NCBI RefSeq assembly: GCF_029227915.1
Contig: NC_079876.1
Coordinates: forward strand, 3,474,001-3,538,000
DNA: 64,000 nt
DNA from: Hydractinia symbiolongicarpus
Lineage: Eukaryota > Cnidaria > Hydrozoa > Anthoathecata > Hydractiniidae
Direction: 5' to 3'
The notes under the pieces were generated by a model. The model had not been told where the DNA came from. It ran no database searches and saw only the letters and a program-made list of their open reading frames with translations. Made by a program: the position numbers and the translations under genes. Below, in pieces: positions 24,241-38,100 of this stretch; within the stretch, counting starts at the first letter, position 1; each line of letters begins with the position of its first letter.

Positions 24241-26640
24241 ATTTCACCACTAAAACCCATGAGACTTATAGTTTTCAAAAATGTTTTCATTTTTGATGAG
24301 ACGCTGAATAGAAGAAGTTTAATCGCCGGCAAACAAAAACCCGCCATTTCCCGTAAACGCCGGACTCGGCCCGTATAGTCAAAAGTATAAAATGAAAGTA
24401 CCCAGGGAGTAAACTCTTTTTCCGAACGATTTTTTAAATTATTTTTTCACCACTACAACGCATGAGACTTGTAGTTTTCAAAAATGTTTTCATTTTTGAT
24501 GAGACGCTGAATAAAAGAAGTTTAATCGCCCTCAAACGAAAATCCGCGATTTCCCGTAAATCCCGGACTCGGCCCGTATAGTCCAAAGTATAAAAAGAAA
24601 GTACCCAGGGAATAAACTCATTTCCCGAACGATTTTTTAAATTATTTTTTCACCACTAAAACGCATGAGACTTGTAGTTTTCAAAAATGTTTTCATTTTT
24701 GATGAGACGCTTAATGAAAGAGGTTTAATCGCCGGCAAACGAAATCCCGCGATTTCCCGTAAATCCCGGGCTTGGCCCGTATAGTCGAATGTATACAAAG
24801 AAAGTACCTAGGGAGTAAACTCATTTCCCGAACGATTTTTTAATTTTTTTTTTCACCACTAAAACGCATGAGACTTGTAGTTTTCAAAAATGTTTTCATT
24901 TTTGATGAGACGGTTAATGAAAGAGGTTTAATCGCCGGCAAACGAAATCCCGCGATTTCCCGTAAATCCCGGGCTTGGCCCGTATAGTCGAATGTATACA
25001 AAGAAAGTACCTAGGGAGTAAACTCATTTCCCGAACGATTTTTTAATTTTTTTTTTCACCACTAAAACGCATGAGACTTGTAGTTTTCAAAAATGTTTTC
25101 ATTTTTGATGAGACGGTTAATAAAAGAAGTTTAATCGCCGGCAAACGAAAACCCGCGATTTCCCGTAAATCCCGGGCTTGGCCCGTATAGTCGAATGTAT
25201 ACAAAGAAAGTACCCTGTGAGTAAACTCATTTCCCGAACGATTTTTTAAATTATTTTTTCACCACTAAAACGCATGAGACTTGTAGTTTTCAGAAATGTT
25301 TTCATTTTTGATGAGACGCTTAATGAAAATGGTTTAATCGCCAGCAAACGAAAACCCGCGATTTCCCGTCAATCCCGGACTCGGCCCGTATAGTCAAAAG
25401 TATACAAAGAAAGTACCCATGGAGTAAACTCATTTCATGAACGATTTTTTTAAATATTTTTTCACCACTAAAACGCATGAGACTTGTAGTTTTCATAAAT
25501 GTTTTCATTTTTGATGAGACGCTGAATAAAAGAAGTTTAATCGCTGGCAAACGAAAACCTGCGATTTCCCGTAAATCCCGGACTCGGCCCGTATAGTCAA
25601 AAGTATACAAAGAAAGTACCCAGGGTGTAAACTCATTTCCCGAACGATTTTTTAAATTATTATTGCACCACTAAAGCCCATGAGACTTGTAGTTTTTAAA
25701 AATGATTTCATTTTTGATGAGACGCTGAATAAAAGAAGTTTAATCGCCGGCAAACGAAAACCTGCGATTTCCCGTAAATCCCGGACTCGGCCCGTATAGT
25801 CAAAAGTATACAAAGAAAGTACCCAGGGTGTAAACTCATTTCCCGAACGATTTTTTAAATTATTATTGCACCACTAAAGCCCATGAGACTTGTAGTTTTT
25901 AAAAATGATTTCATTTTTGATGAAACGCTGAATAAAAGAAGTTTAAACGCCGGCAAAAGAAAACCCGCGACTTCCCGTAAATCCCGGACTCGGCCCGTAT
26001 AGTTAAAAGTATACAAAGAAAGTACCCAGGGAGTAAACTCATTTCCCAAACGATTTTTTAAAATATTTTTTCACCACTAAAACGCATGAGACTTGTAGTT
26101 TTCAAAAATGTTTTCATTTTTGATGAGACGCTGAATAAAAGAAGTTTAATCGCCGGCAAACGAAAATCTGCGATTTCCCGTAAATCCCGGACTCGGCCCG
26201 TATAGTAATGAAAGTACCCGGGATGTAAACTCATTTCCCGAACGATTTTTTAAATTATTATTTCACCACTAAAACCCATGAGACTTATAGTTTTCATAAA
26301 TGTTTTCATTTTTGATGAGACGCTGAATAGAAGAAGTTTAATCGCCGGCAAACGAAAATCCGCGATTTCCCGTAAATCCCGGACTCGGCCCGTATAGTCA
26401 AAAGTATACAAAGAAAGTACCCATGGAGTAAACTCATTTCATGAACGATTTTTTTAAATATTTTTTCACCACTAAAACGCATGAGACTTGTAGTTTTCAT
26501 AAATGTTTTCATTTTTGATGAGACGCTGAATAAAAGAAGTTTAATCGCTGGCAAACGAAAACCTGCGATTTCCCGTAAATCCCGGACTCGGCCCGTATAG
26601 TAATGAAAGTACCCGGGATGTAAACTCATTTCCCGAACGA
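24241..26640 (+). repeat. Mosaic of A, E, F and C/D monomers
   Basis: Starts with class A plus tatag, then a B monomer with tataaaatg (24,386), an E monomer, three F monomers with acggttaatg or acgcttaatg, and ccctgtgag forms. From about 25,720 it repeats material from 23,700-24,290 at offset 2,019. From about 26,290 it repeats 23,075-23,655 at offset 3,215 (tcataaatg at 23,282 and 26,497). The ttgcaccac monomer is locally doubled at 25,665 and 25,868. Confidence 0.8.
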
Positions 26641-29600
26641 TTTTTTAAATTATTATTTCACCACTAAAACCCATGAGACTTGTAGTTTTCAAAAATGTTT
26701 TCATTTTTGATGAGACGCTGAATAAAAGAAGTTTAATCGCCGGCAAACGAAAACCCGCCATTTCCCGTAAACCCCGGACTCGGCCCGCATAGTCGAAAGT
26801 ATACAAAGAAAGTACCCAGGGAGTAAACTCATTTCCCGAACGATTTTTTAAATTATTTTTTCACCACTAAAACCCATGAGACTTTTAGTTTTCAAAAATG
26901 TTTTCATTTTTGATGAGACGCTGAATAAAAGAAGTTTAATCGCCGGCAAACGAAAACCCGCCATTTCCCGTAAACCCCGGACTCGGCCCGCATAGTCGAA
27001 AGTATACAAAGAAAGTACCCAGGGAGTAAACTCATTTCCCGAACGATTTTTTAAATTATTTTTTCACCACTAAAACGCATGAGACTTGTAGTTTTTAAAA
27101 TTGTTTTCATTTTTGATGAGACGCTGAATAAAAGAAGTTTAATCGCCGGCAAACGAAAACCTGCGATTTCCCGTAAATCCCGGACTCGGCCCGTATAGTC
27201 AAAAGTATACAAAGAAAGTACCCAGGGTGTAAACTCATTTCCCGAACGATTTTTTAATTTTTTTTTCACCACTAAAACGCCTTAGACTTGTAGTTTTCAA
27301 AAATGTTTTCATTTTTGATGAGACGGTTAATAAAAGAAGTTTAATCGCCGGCAAACGAAAACCCGCGATTTCCCGTAAATCCCGGGCTTGGCCCGTATAG
27401 TCGAATGTATACAAAGAAAGTACCCTGTGAGTAAACTCATTTACCGAACGATTTTTTAAATTATTTTTTCACCACTAAAACGCATGAGACTTGTAGTTTT
27501 CAGAAATGTTTTCATTTTTGATGAGACGCTTAATGAAAATGGCTTAATCGCCAGCAAACGAAAACCCGCGATTTCCCGTAAATCCCGGGCTTGGCCCGTA
27601 TAGTCGAATGTATACAAAGAAAGTACCCTGTGAGTAAACTCATTTCCAAAACGATTTTTAAAATTATCTTTTCACCACTAAAACGCATGAGACTTGTAGT
27701 TTTCAAAAATGTTTTCATTTTTAATGAGACGCTGAATAAAAAAAGTTTAATCGCCGGCAAACGAAAACCCGCCATTTCCCGTAAACCCCGGACTCGACCC
27801 GTATATTCAAAAGTATACAAATAAAGTACCCAGGGAGTAAACTCATTTCCCGAACGATTTTTTATATTATTTTTTTACCACTAAACGCATGATACTTGTA
27901 GTTTTCAAAAATATTTTCATATTTGATGGGACGCTGAATAAAAGAAATTTAATCGCCGGCAAACGAAAATCCGCGATTTCCCGTAAATCCCGGACTCGGC
28001 CCGTATAGTCAAAAGTATACAAAGAAAGTACCCATGGAGTAAACTCATTTCCCGAACGATTTTTTTAAATATTTTTTCACCACTAAAACGCATGAGACTT
28101 GTAGTTTTCATAAATGTTTTCATTTTTGATGAGACGCTGAATAAAAGAAGTTTAATCGCCGGCAAACGATAACCTGCGATTTCCCGTAAATCCCGGACTC
28201 GGCCCGTATAGTAATGAAAGTACCCGGGATGTAAACTCATTTCCCGAACGATTTTTTAAATTATTATTTCACCACTAAAACGCATGAGACTTGTAGTTTT
28301 CAAAATTGTTTTCATTTTTGATGAGACGCTGAATAAAAGAAGTTTAATCGCCGGCAAACGAAAACCCGCGATTTCCCGTAAATCCCGGGCTTGGCCCGTA
28401 TAGTCGAATGTATACAAAGAAAGTACCCTGTGAGTAAACTCATTTCCCGAACGATTTTTTAAATTATTTTTTCACCACTAAAACGCATGAGACTTGTAGT
28501 TTTCAGAAATGTTTTCATTTTTGATGAGACGCTTAATGAAAGAGGTTTAATCGCCAGCAAACGAAAACCCGCGATTTTCCGTAAATCCCGGGCTTGGCCC
28601 GTATAGTCGAATGTTTACAAAGAAAGAACCCTGTGAGTAAACTCATTTCCAAAACGATTTTTTAAGTTATCTTTTCACCACTAAAACGCATGAGACTTGT
28701 AGTTTTCAAAAATGTTTTCATTTTTGATGAGACGCTGAATAAAAAAAGTTTAATCGCCGGCAAACGAAAACCCGCCATTTCCCGTAAATCCCGGACTCGG
28801 CCCGTATAGTAATGAAAGTACCCGGGATGTAAACTCATTTCCCAAACGATGAGACTTTCCCAAACCCATGAGACTTGTAGTTTTCAAAAATGTTTTCATT
28901 TTTGATGAGACGCTGAATAAAAGAAGTTTAATCGCCGGCAAACGAAAACCCGCCATTTCCCGTAAACCCCGGACTCGGCCCGCATAGTCAAAAGTATACA
29001 AAGAAAGTACCCAGGGAGTAAACTCATTTCCCGAACGATTTTTTAAATTATTTTTTCACCACTAAAACGCATGAGACTTGTAGTTTTTAAAATTGTTTTC
29101 ATTTTTGATGAGACGCTGAATAAAAGAAGTTTAATCGCCGGCAAACGAAAACCTGCGATTTCCCGTAAATCCCGGACTCGGCCCGTATAGTCAAAAGTAT
29201 ACAAAGAAAGTACCCAGGGTGTAAACTCATTTCCCGAACGATTTTTTAAATTATTATTGCACCACTAAAGCCCATGAGACTTGTAGTTTTCAAAAATGTT
29301 TTCATTTTTGATGAGACGCTGAATAAAAGAAGTTTAAACGCCGGCAAAAGAAAACCCGCGACTTCCCGTAAATCCCGGACTCGGCCCGTATAGTTAAAAG
29401 TATACAAAGAAAGTACCCAGGGAGTAAACCCATTTCCCGAACGATTTTTTAAAATATTTTTTCACCACTAAAACGCATGAGACTTGTAGTTTTCAAAAAT
29501 GTTTTCATTTTTGATGAGACGCTGAATAAAAGAAGTTTAATCGCCGGCAAACGAAAATCTGCGATTTCCCGTAAATCCCGGACTCGGCCCGTATAGTAAT

Positions 29601-30290
29601 GAAAGTACCCGGGATGTAAACTCATTTCCCGAACGATTTTTTAAATTATTATTTCACCACTAAAACCCATGAGACTTATAGTTTTCAAAAATGTTTTCAT
29701 TTTCGATGAGACGCTGAATAGAAGAAGTTTAATCGCCGGCAAACAAAAACCCGCCATTTCCCGTAAACGCCGGACTCGGCCCGTATAGTCAAAAGTATAA
29801 AATGAAAGTACCCAGGGAGTAAACTCTTTTTCCGAACGATTTTTTAAATTATTTTTTCACCACTACAACGCATGAGACTTGTAGTTTTCAAAAATGTTTT
29901 CATTTTTGATGAGACGCTGAATAAAAGAAGTTTAATCGCCCTCAAACGAAAATCCGCGATTTCCCGTAAATCCCGGACTCGGCCCGTATAGTCCAAAGTA
30001 TAAAAAGAAAGTACCCAGGGAATAAACTCATTTCCCGAACGATTTTTTAAATTATTTTTTCACCACTAAAACGCATGAGACTTGTAGTTTTCAAAAATAT
30101 TTTCATTTTTGATGAGACGCTTAATGAAAGAGGTTTAATCGCCGGCAAACGAAATCCCGCGATTTCCCGTAAATCCCGGGCTTGGCCCGTATAGTCGAAT
30201 GTATACAAAGAAAGTACCTAGGGAGTAAACTCATTTCCCGAACGATTTTTTAATTTTTTTTTTCACCACTAAAACGCATGAGACTTGTAG
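26641..30290 (+). repeat. Large segmental duplication, left copy
   Basis: Shares linked rare markers with the block near 33.25-37.5 kb. agtcgaaag at 26,791 pairs with 33,405 (offset 6,614), gccttag at 27,279 pairs with 34,491 (7,212), and the 18-bp scar at 28,838 pairs with 36,061 (7,223). The offset changes in whole-monomer steps, so monomers were gained or lost after duplication. Between 28,243 and about 28,800 the two copies differ in class. Confidence 0.82.
28838..28874 (+). repeat. 18-bp imperfect duplication scar, copy 1
   Basis: tttcccaaac (28,838-28,847) and gatgagac are followed at +18 by tttcccaaac (28,856-28,865) and ccatgagac. The usual AT-rich block between cccaaacgat and cccatgag is missing, making this monomer 14 bp shorter. 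Only three copies of this scar exist in the window. Confidence 0.92.
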
Positions 30291-33253
30291 TTTTCAGAAA
30301 TGTTTTCATTTTTGATGAGACGCTTAATGAAAATGGTTTAATCGCCAGCAAACGAAAACCCGCGATTTCCCGTAAATCCCGGGCTTGGCCCGTATAGTCG
30401 AATGTATACAAAGAAAGTACCCTGTGAGTAAACTCATTTCCAAAACGATTTTTTAAATTATCTTTTCACCACTAAAACGCATGAGACTTGTAGTTTTCAA
30501 AAATGTTTTCATTCTTAATGAGACGCTGAATAAAAAAAGTTTAATCGCCGGCAAACGAAAACCCGCCATTTCCCGTAAACCCCGGACTCGACCCGTATAG
30601 TCAAAAGTATACAAATAAAGTACCCAGGGAGTAAACTCATTTCCCGAACGATTTTTTATATTATTTTTTTACCACTAAACGCATGATACTTGTAGTTTTC
30701 AAAAATATTTTCATTTTTGATGAGACGCTTAATGAAAGAGGTTTAATCGCCGGCAAACGAAATCCCGCGATTTCCCGTAAATCCCGGGCTTGGCCCGTAT
30801 AGTCGAATGTATACAAAGAAAGTACCTAGGGAGTAAACTCATTTCCCGAACGATTTTTTAATTTTTTTTTTCACCACTAAAACGCATGAGACTTGTAGTT
30901 TTCAGAAATGTTTTCATTTTTGATGAGACGCTTAATGAAAATGGTTTAATCGCCAGCAAACGAAAACCCGCGATTTCCCGTAAATCCCGGGCTTGGCCCG
31001 TATAGTCGAATGTATACAAAGAAAGTACCCTGTGAGTAAACTCATTTCCAAAACGATTTTTTAAATTATCTTTTCACCACTAAAACGCATGAGACTTGTA
31101 GTTTTCAAAAATGTTTTCATTCTTAATGAGACGCTGAATAAAAAAAGTTTAATCGCCGGCAAACGAAAACCCGCCATTTCCCGTAAACCCCGGACTCGAC
31201 CCGTATAGTCAAAAGTATACAAATAAAGTACCCAGGGAGTAAACTCATTTCCCGAACGATTTTTTATATTATTTTTTTACCACTAAACGCATGATACTTG
31301 TAGTTTTCAAAAATATTTTCATATTTGATGGGACGCTGAATAAAAGAAGTTTAATCGCCGGCAAACGAAAATCCGCGATTTCCCGTAAATCCCGGACTCG
31401 GCCCGTATAGTCAAAAGTATACAAAGAAAGTACCCATGGAGTAAACTCATTTCCCGAACGATTTTTTTAAATATTTTTTCACCACTAAAACGCATGAGGC
31501 TTGTAGTTTTCATAAATGTTTTCATTTTTGATGAGACGCTGAATAAAAGAAGTTTAATCGCCGGCAAACGAAAACCTGCGATTTCCCGTAAATCCCGCAC
31601 TCGGCCCGTATAGTAATGAAAGTACCCGGGATGTAAACTCATTTCCCGAACGATTTTTTAAATTATTATTTCACCACTAAAACCCATGAGACTTGTAGTT
31701 TTTAAAAATGTTTTCATTTTTGATGAGACGCTGAATAAAAAAAGTTTAATCGCCGGCAAACAAAAACCCGCCATTTCCCGTAAACCCCGGACTCGGCCCG
31801 CATAGTCAAAAGTATACAAAGAAAGTACCCAGGGAGTAAACTCATTTCCCGAACGATTTTTTAAATTATTTTTTCACCACTAAAACGCATGAGACTTGTA
31901 GTTTTCAAAATTGTTTTCATTTTTGATGAGACGCTGAATAAAAGAAGTTTAATCGCCGGCAAACAAAAACCCGCGATTTCCCGTACATCCCGGGCTTGGC
32001 CCGTATAGTCGAATGTATACAAAGAAAGTACCCTGTGAGTAAACTCATTTCCCAAACGATTTTTTAAATTATTTTTTCACCACTAAAACGCATGAGACTT
32101 GTAGTTTTCAGAAATGTTTTCATTTTTGATGAGACGCTTAATGAAAGAGGTTTAATCGCCAGAAAACGAAAACCCGCGATTTCCCGTAAATCCCGGGCTT
32201 GGCCCGTATAGTCGAATGTTTACAAAGAAAGAACCCTGTGAGTAAACTCATTTCCAAAACGATTTTTTAAATTATCTTTTCACCACTAAAACGCATGAGA
32301 CTTGTAGTTTTCAAAAATGTTTTCATTTTTGATGAGACGCTGAATAAAAAAAGTTTAATCGCCGGCAAACGAAAACCCGCCATTTCCCGTAAACCCCGGA
32401 CTCGACCCGTATAGTCAAAAGTATACAAATAAAGTACCCAGGGAGTAAACTCATTTCCCGAACGATTTTTTATATTATTTTTTTACCACTAAACGCATGA
32501 TACTTGTAGTTTTCAAAAATATTTTCATATTTGATGGGACGCTGAATAAAAGAAGTTTAATCGCCGGCAAACGAAAATCCGCGATTTTCCGTAAATCCCG
32601 GACTCGGCCCGTATAGTAATGAAAGTACCCGGGATGTAAACTCATTTCCCAAACGATTTTTTAAATTATTATTTCACCACTAAAACCCATGAGACTTATA
32701 GTTTTTAAAAATGTTTTCATTTTTGATGAGACACTGAATAAAAGAAGTTTAATCGCCCTCAAACGAAAATCCGCGATTTCCCGTAAATCCCGGACTCGGC
32801 CCGTATAGTCCAAAGTATACAAAGAAAGTACCCAGGGAATAAACTCATTTCCCGAACGATTTTTTAAATTATTTTTTCACCACTAAAACGCATGAGACTT
32901 GTAGTTTTCAAAAATGTTTTCATTTTTGATGAGACGCTTAATGAAAGAGGTTTAATCGCCAGCAAACGAAATCCCGCGATTTCCCGTATATCCCGGGCTT
33001 GGCCCGTATAGTCGAATGTATACAAAGAAAGTACCTAGGGAGTAAACTCATTTCCCGAACGATTTTTTAATTATTTTTTTTCACCACTAAACGCATGATA
33101 CTTGTAGTTTTCAAAAATATTTTCATATTTGATGGGACGCTGAATAAAAGAAGTTTAATCGCCGGCAAACGAAAATCCGCGATTTCCCGTAAATCCCGGA
33201 CTCGGCCCGTATAGTAATGAAAGTACCCGGGATGTAAACTCATTTCCCGAACG
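30060..33253 (+). repeat. Displaced segmental duplication, left copy
   Basis: Matches about 40,473-42,840. tcaaaaatat at 30,091 pairs with 40,504 (offset 10,413). The same motif at 30,699 pairs with 40,504 at 9,805, and gagacactga near 32,728 pairs with 42,331 (9,603). Internally, about 30,091-30,698 is tandemly repeated at +608 (three monomers), a doubling that the right copy lacks. Class F, derived A and E, and accactaaacgcatgata monomers are present. Confidence 0.83.
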
Positions 33254-35711
33254 ATTTTTTAAATTATTATTTCACCACTAAAACCCATGAGACTTGTAGT
33301 TTTCAAAAATGTTTTCATTTTTGATGAGACGCTGAATAAAAGAAGTTTAATCGCCGGCAAACGAAAACCCGCCATTTCCCGTAAACCCCGGACTCGGCCC
33401 GCATAGTCGAAAGTATACAAAGAAAGTACCCAGGGAGTAAACTCATTTCCCGAACGATTTTTTAAATTATTTTTTCACCACTAAAACCCATGAGACTTGT
33501 AGTTTTCAAAAATGTTTTCATTTTTGATGAGACGCTGAATAAAAGAAGTTTAATCGCCGGCAAACGAAAACCCGCCATTTCCCGTAAACCCCGGACTCGG
33601 CCCGCATAGTCGAAAGTATACAAAGAAAGTACCCAGGGAGTAAACTCATTTCCCGAACGATTTTTTAAATTATTTTTTCACCACTAAAACGCATGAGACT
33701 TGTAGTTTTTAAAATTGTTTTCATTTTTGATGAGACGCTGAATAAAAGAAGTTTAATCGCCGGCAAACGAAAACCTGCGATTTCCCGTAAATCCCGGACT
33801 CGGCCCGTATAGTCAAAAGTATACAAAGAAAGTACCCAGGGTGTAAACTCATTTCCCGAACGATTTTTTAAATTATTATTGCACCACTAAAGCCCATGAG
33901 ACTTGTAGTTTTTAAAAATGATTTCATTTTTGATGAGACGCTGAATAAAAGAACTTTAAACGCCGGCAAAAGAAAACCCGCGACTTCCCGTAAATCCCGG
34001 ACTCGGCCCGTATAGTTAAAAGTATACAAAGAAAGTACCCAGGGAGTAAACTCATTTCCCAAACGATTTTTTAAAATATTTTTTCACCACTAAAACGCAT
34101 GAGACTTGTAGTTTTCAAAAATGTTTTCATTTTTGATGAGACGCTGAATAAAAGAAGTTTAATCGCCGGCAAACGAAAATCTGCGATTTCCCGTAAATCC
34201 CGGACTCGGCCCGTATAGTAATGAAAGTACCCGGGATGTAAACTCATTTCCCGAACGATTTTTTAAATTATTTTTTCACCACTAAAACGCATGAGACTTG
34301 TAGTTTTCAAAAATGTTTTCATTTTTGATGAGACGCTTAATGAAAGAGGTTTAATCGCCGGCAAACGAAATCCCGCGATTTCCCGTAAATCCCGGGCTTG
34401 GCCCGTATAGTCGAATGTATACAAAGAATGTACCTAGGGAGTAAACTCATTTCCCGAACGATTTTTTAATTTTTTTTTCACCACTAAAACGCCTTAGACT
34501 TGTAGTTTTCAAAAATGTTTTCATTTTTGATGAGACGGTTAATAAAAGAAGTTTAATCGCCGGCAAACGAAAACCCGCGATTTCCCGTAAATCCCGGGCT
34601 TGGCCCGTATAGTCGAATGTATACAAAGAAAGTACCCTGTGAGTAAACTCATTTACCGAACGATTTTTTAAATTATTTTTTCACCACTAAAACGCATGAG
34701 ACTTGTAGTTTTCAGAAATGTTTTCATTTTTGATGAGACGCTTAATGAAAATGGTTTAATCGCCAGCAAACGAAAACCCGCGATTTCCCGTAAATCCCGG
34801 GCTTGGCCCGTATAGTCGAATGTATACAAAGAAAGTACCCTGTGAGTAAACTCATTTCCACAACGATTTTTAAAATTATCTTTTCACCACTAAAACGCAT
34901 GAGACTTGTAGTTTTCAAAAATGTTTTCATTTTTAATGAGACGCTGAATAAAAAAAGTTTAATCGCCGGCAAACGAAAACCCGCCATTTCCCGTAAACCC
35001 CGGACTCGACCCGTATATTCAAAAGTATACAAATAAAGTACCTAGGGCGTAAACTCATTTCCCGAACGATTTTTTAATTTTTTTTTTCACCACTAAAACG
35101 CATGAGACTTGTAGTTTTCAAAAATGTTTTCATTTTTGATGAGACGGTTAATAAAAGAAGTTTAATCGCCGGCAAACGAAAACCCGCGATTTCCCGTAAA
35201 TCCCGGGCTTGGCCCGTATAGTCGAATGTATACAAAGAAAGTACCCTGTGAGTAAACTCATTTCCCGAACGATTTTTTAAATTATTTTTTCACCACTAAA
35301 ACGCATGAGACTTGTAGTTTTCTGAAATGTTTTCATTTTTGATGAGACGCTTAATGAAAATGGTTTAATCGCCAGCAAACGAAAACCCGCGATTTCCCGT
35401 AAATCCCGGGCTTGGCCCGTATAGTCGAATGTATACAAAGAAAGTACCCTGTGAGTAAACTCATTTCCAAAACGATTTTTAAAATTATCTTTTCACCACT
35501 AAAACGCATGAGACTTGTAGTTTTCAAAAATGTTTTCATTTTTAATGAGACGCTGAATAAAAAAAGTTTAATCGCCGGCAAACGAAAACCCGCCATTTCC
35601 CGTAAACCCCGGACTCGACCCGTATATTCAAAAGTATACAAATAAAGTACCCAGGGAGTAAACTCATTTCCCGAACGATTTTTTATATTATTTTTTTACC
35701 ACTAAACGCAT
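33254..35711 (+). repeat. Large segmental duplication, right copy (part 1)
   Basis: Counterpart of 26,641-28,243. Three extra monomers lie at about 33,840-34,430 (598 bp). A three-monomer block carrying gccagc, catttcca and cccgtatattc is tandemly repeated with period 609 (about 34,742-35,038 and 35,351-35,647). Single differences such as cacaacg/caaaacg separate the copies. Confidence 0.82.
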
Positions 35712-38100
35712 GATACTTGTAGTTTTCAAAAATATTTTCATATTTGATGGGACGCTGAATAAAAGAAATTTAATCGCCGGCAAACGAAAATCCGCGATTT
35801 CCCGTAAATCCCGGACTCGGCCCGTATAGTCAAAAGTATACAAAGAAAGTACCCATGGAGTAAACTCATTTCCCGAACGATTTTTTTAAATATTTTTTCA
35901 CCACTAAAACGCATGAGACTTGTAGTTTTCATAAATGTTTTCATTTTTGATGAGACGCTGAATAAAAGAAGTTTAATCGCCGGCAAACGAAAACCTGCGA
36001 TTTCCCGTAAATCCCGGACTCGGCCCGTATAGTAATGAAAGTACCCGGGATGTAAACTCATTTCCCAAACGATGAGACTTTCCCAAACCCATGAGACTTG
36101 TAGTTTTCAAAAATGTTTTCATTTTTGATGAGACGCTGAATAAAAGAAGTTTAATCGCCGGCAAACGAAAACCCGCCATTTCCCGTAAACCCCGGACTCG
36201 GCCCGCATAGTCAAAAGTATACAAAGAAAGTACCCAGGGAGTAAACTCATTTCCCGAACGATTTTTTAAATTATTTTTTCACCACTAAAACGCATGAGAC
36301 TTGTAGTTTTTAAAATTGTTTTCATTTTTGATGAGACGCTGAATAAAAGAAGTTTAATCGCCGGCAAACGAAAACCTGCGATTTCCCGTAAATCCCGGAC
36401 TCGGCCCGTATAGTCAAAAGTATACAAAGAATGTACCCAGGGTGTAAACTCATTTCCCGAACGATTTTTTAAATTATTATTGCACCACTAAAGCCCATGA
36501 GACTTGTAGTTTTTAAAAATGTTTTCATTTTTGATGAGACGCTGAATAAAAGAAGTTTAAACGCCGGCAAAAGAAAACCCGCGACTTCCCGTAAATCCCG
36601 GACTCGGCCCGTATAGTTAAAAGTATACAAAGAAAGTACCCAGGGAGTAAACCCATTTCCCGAACGATTTTTTAAAATATTTTTTCACCACTAAAACGCA
36701 TGAGACTTGTAGTTTTCAAAAATGTTTTCATTTTTGATGAGACGCTGAATAAAAGAAGTTTAATCGCCGGCAAACGAAAATCTGCGATTTCCCGTAAATC
36801 CCGGACTCGGCCCGTATAGTAATGAAAGTACCCGGGATGTAAACTCATTTCCCGAACGATTTTTTAAATTATTATTTCACCACTAAAACCCATGAGACTT
36901 ATAGTTTTCAAAAATGTTTTCATTTTCGATGAGACGCTGAATAGAAGAAGTTTAATCGCCGGCAAACAAAAACCCGCCATTTCCCGTAAACGCCGGACTC
37001 GGCCCGTATAGTCAAAAGTATAAAATGAAAGTACCCAGGGAGTAAACTCTTTTTCCGAACGATTTTTTAAATTATTTTTTCACCACTACAACGCATGAGA
37101 CTTGTAGTTTTCAAAAATGTTTTCATTTTTGATGAGACGCTGAATAAAAGAAGTTTAATCGCCCTCAAACGAAAATCCGCGATTTCCCGTAAATCCCGGA
37201 CTCGGCCCGTATAGTCCAAAGTATAAAAAGAAAGTACCCAGGGAATAAACTCATTTCCCGAACGATTTTTTAAATTATTATTGCACCACTAAAGCCCATG
37301 AGACTTGTAGTTTTTAAAAATGTTTTCATTTTTGATGAGACGCTGAATAAAAGAAGTTTAAACGCCGGCAAAAGAAAACCCGCGACTTCCCGTAAATCCC
37401 GGACTCGGCCCGTATAGTTAAAAGTATACAAAGAAAGTACCCAGGGAGTAAACCCATTTCCCGAACGATTTTTTAAAATATTTTTTCACCACTAAAACGC
37501 ATGAGACTTGTAGTTTTCAAAAATGTTTTCATTTTTGATGAGACGCTGAATAAAAGAAGTTTAATCGCCGGCAAACAAAAATCTGCGATTTCCCGTAAAT
37601 CCCGGACTCGGCCCGTATAGTAATGAAAGTACCCGGGATGTAAACTCATTTCCCGAACGATTTTTTAAATTATTATTTCACCACTAAAACCCATGAGACT
37701 TATAGTTTTCAAAAATGTTTTCATTTTCGATGAGACGCTGAATAGAAGAAGTTTAATCGCCGGCAAACAAAAACCCGCCATTTCCCGTAAACGCCGGACT
37801 CGGCCCGTATAGTCAAAAGTATAAAATGAAAGTACCCAGGGAGTAAACTCTTTTTCCGAACGATTTTTTAAATTATTTTTTCACCACTACAACGCATGAG
37901 ACTTGTAGTTTTCAAAAATGTTTTCATTTTTGATGAGACGCTGAATAAAAGAAGTTTAATCGCCCTCAAACGAAAATCCGCGATTTCCCGTAAATCCCGG
38001 ACTCGGCCCGTATAGTCCAAAGTATAAAAAGAAAGTACCCAGGGAATAAACTCATTTCCCGAACGATTTTTTAAATTATTTTTTCACCACTAAAACGCAT
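35712..38100 (+). repeat. 2,389-bp tandem duplication, copy 1
   Basis: Runs from gatacttgta (35,712) to the next copy at 38,101. It equals three four-mers, one of them shortened by 14 bp by the scar (787 + 801 + 801). Two internal 801-bp units start at the ttgcaccac monomers at 36,480 and 37,281. They contain C, D, A, a B with tataaaatg, and E monomers. Confidence 0.9.
36061..36097 (+). repeat. 18-bp imperfect duplication scar, copy 2
   Basis: Same structure as at 28,838, displaced by 7,223 bp: tttcccaaac-gatgagac, then tttcccaaac-ccatgagac. It lies at the end of a class A monomer whose upstream neighbour differs from that at 28.8 kb. Confidence 0.92.
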
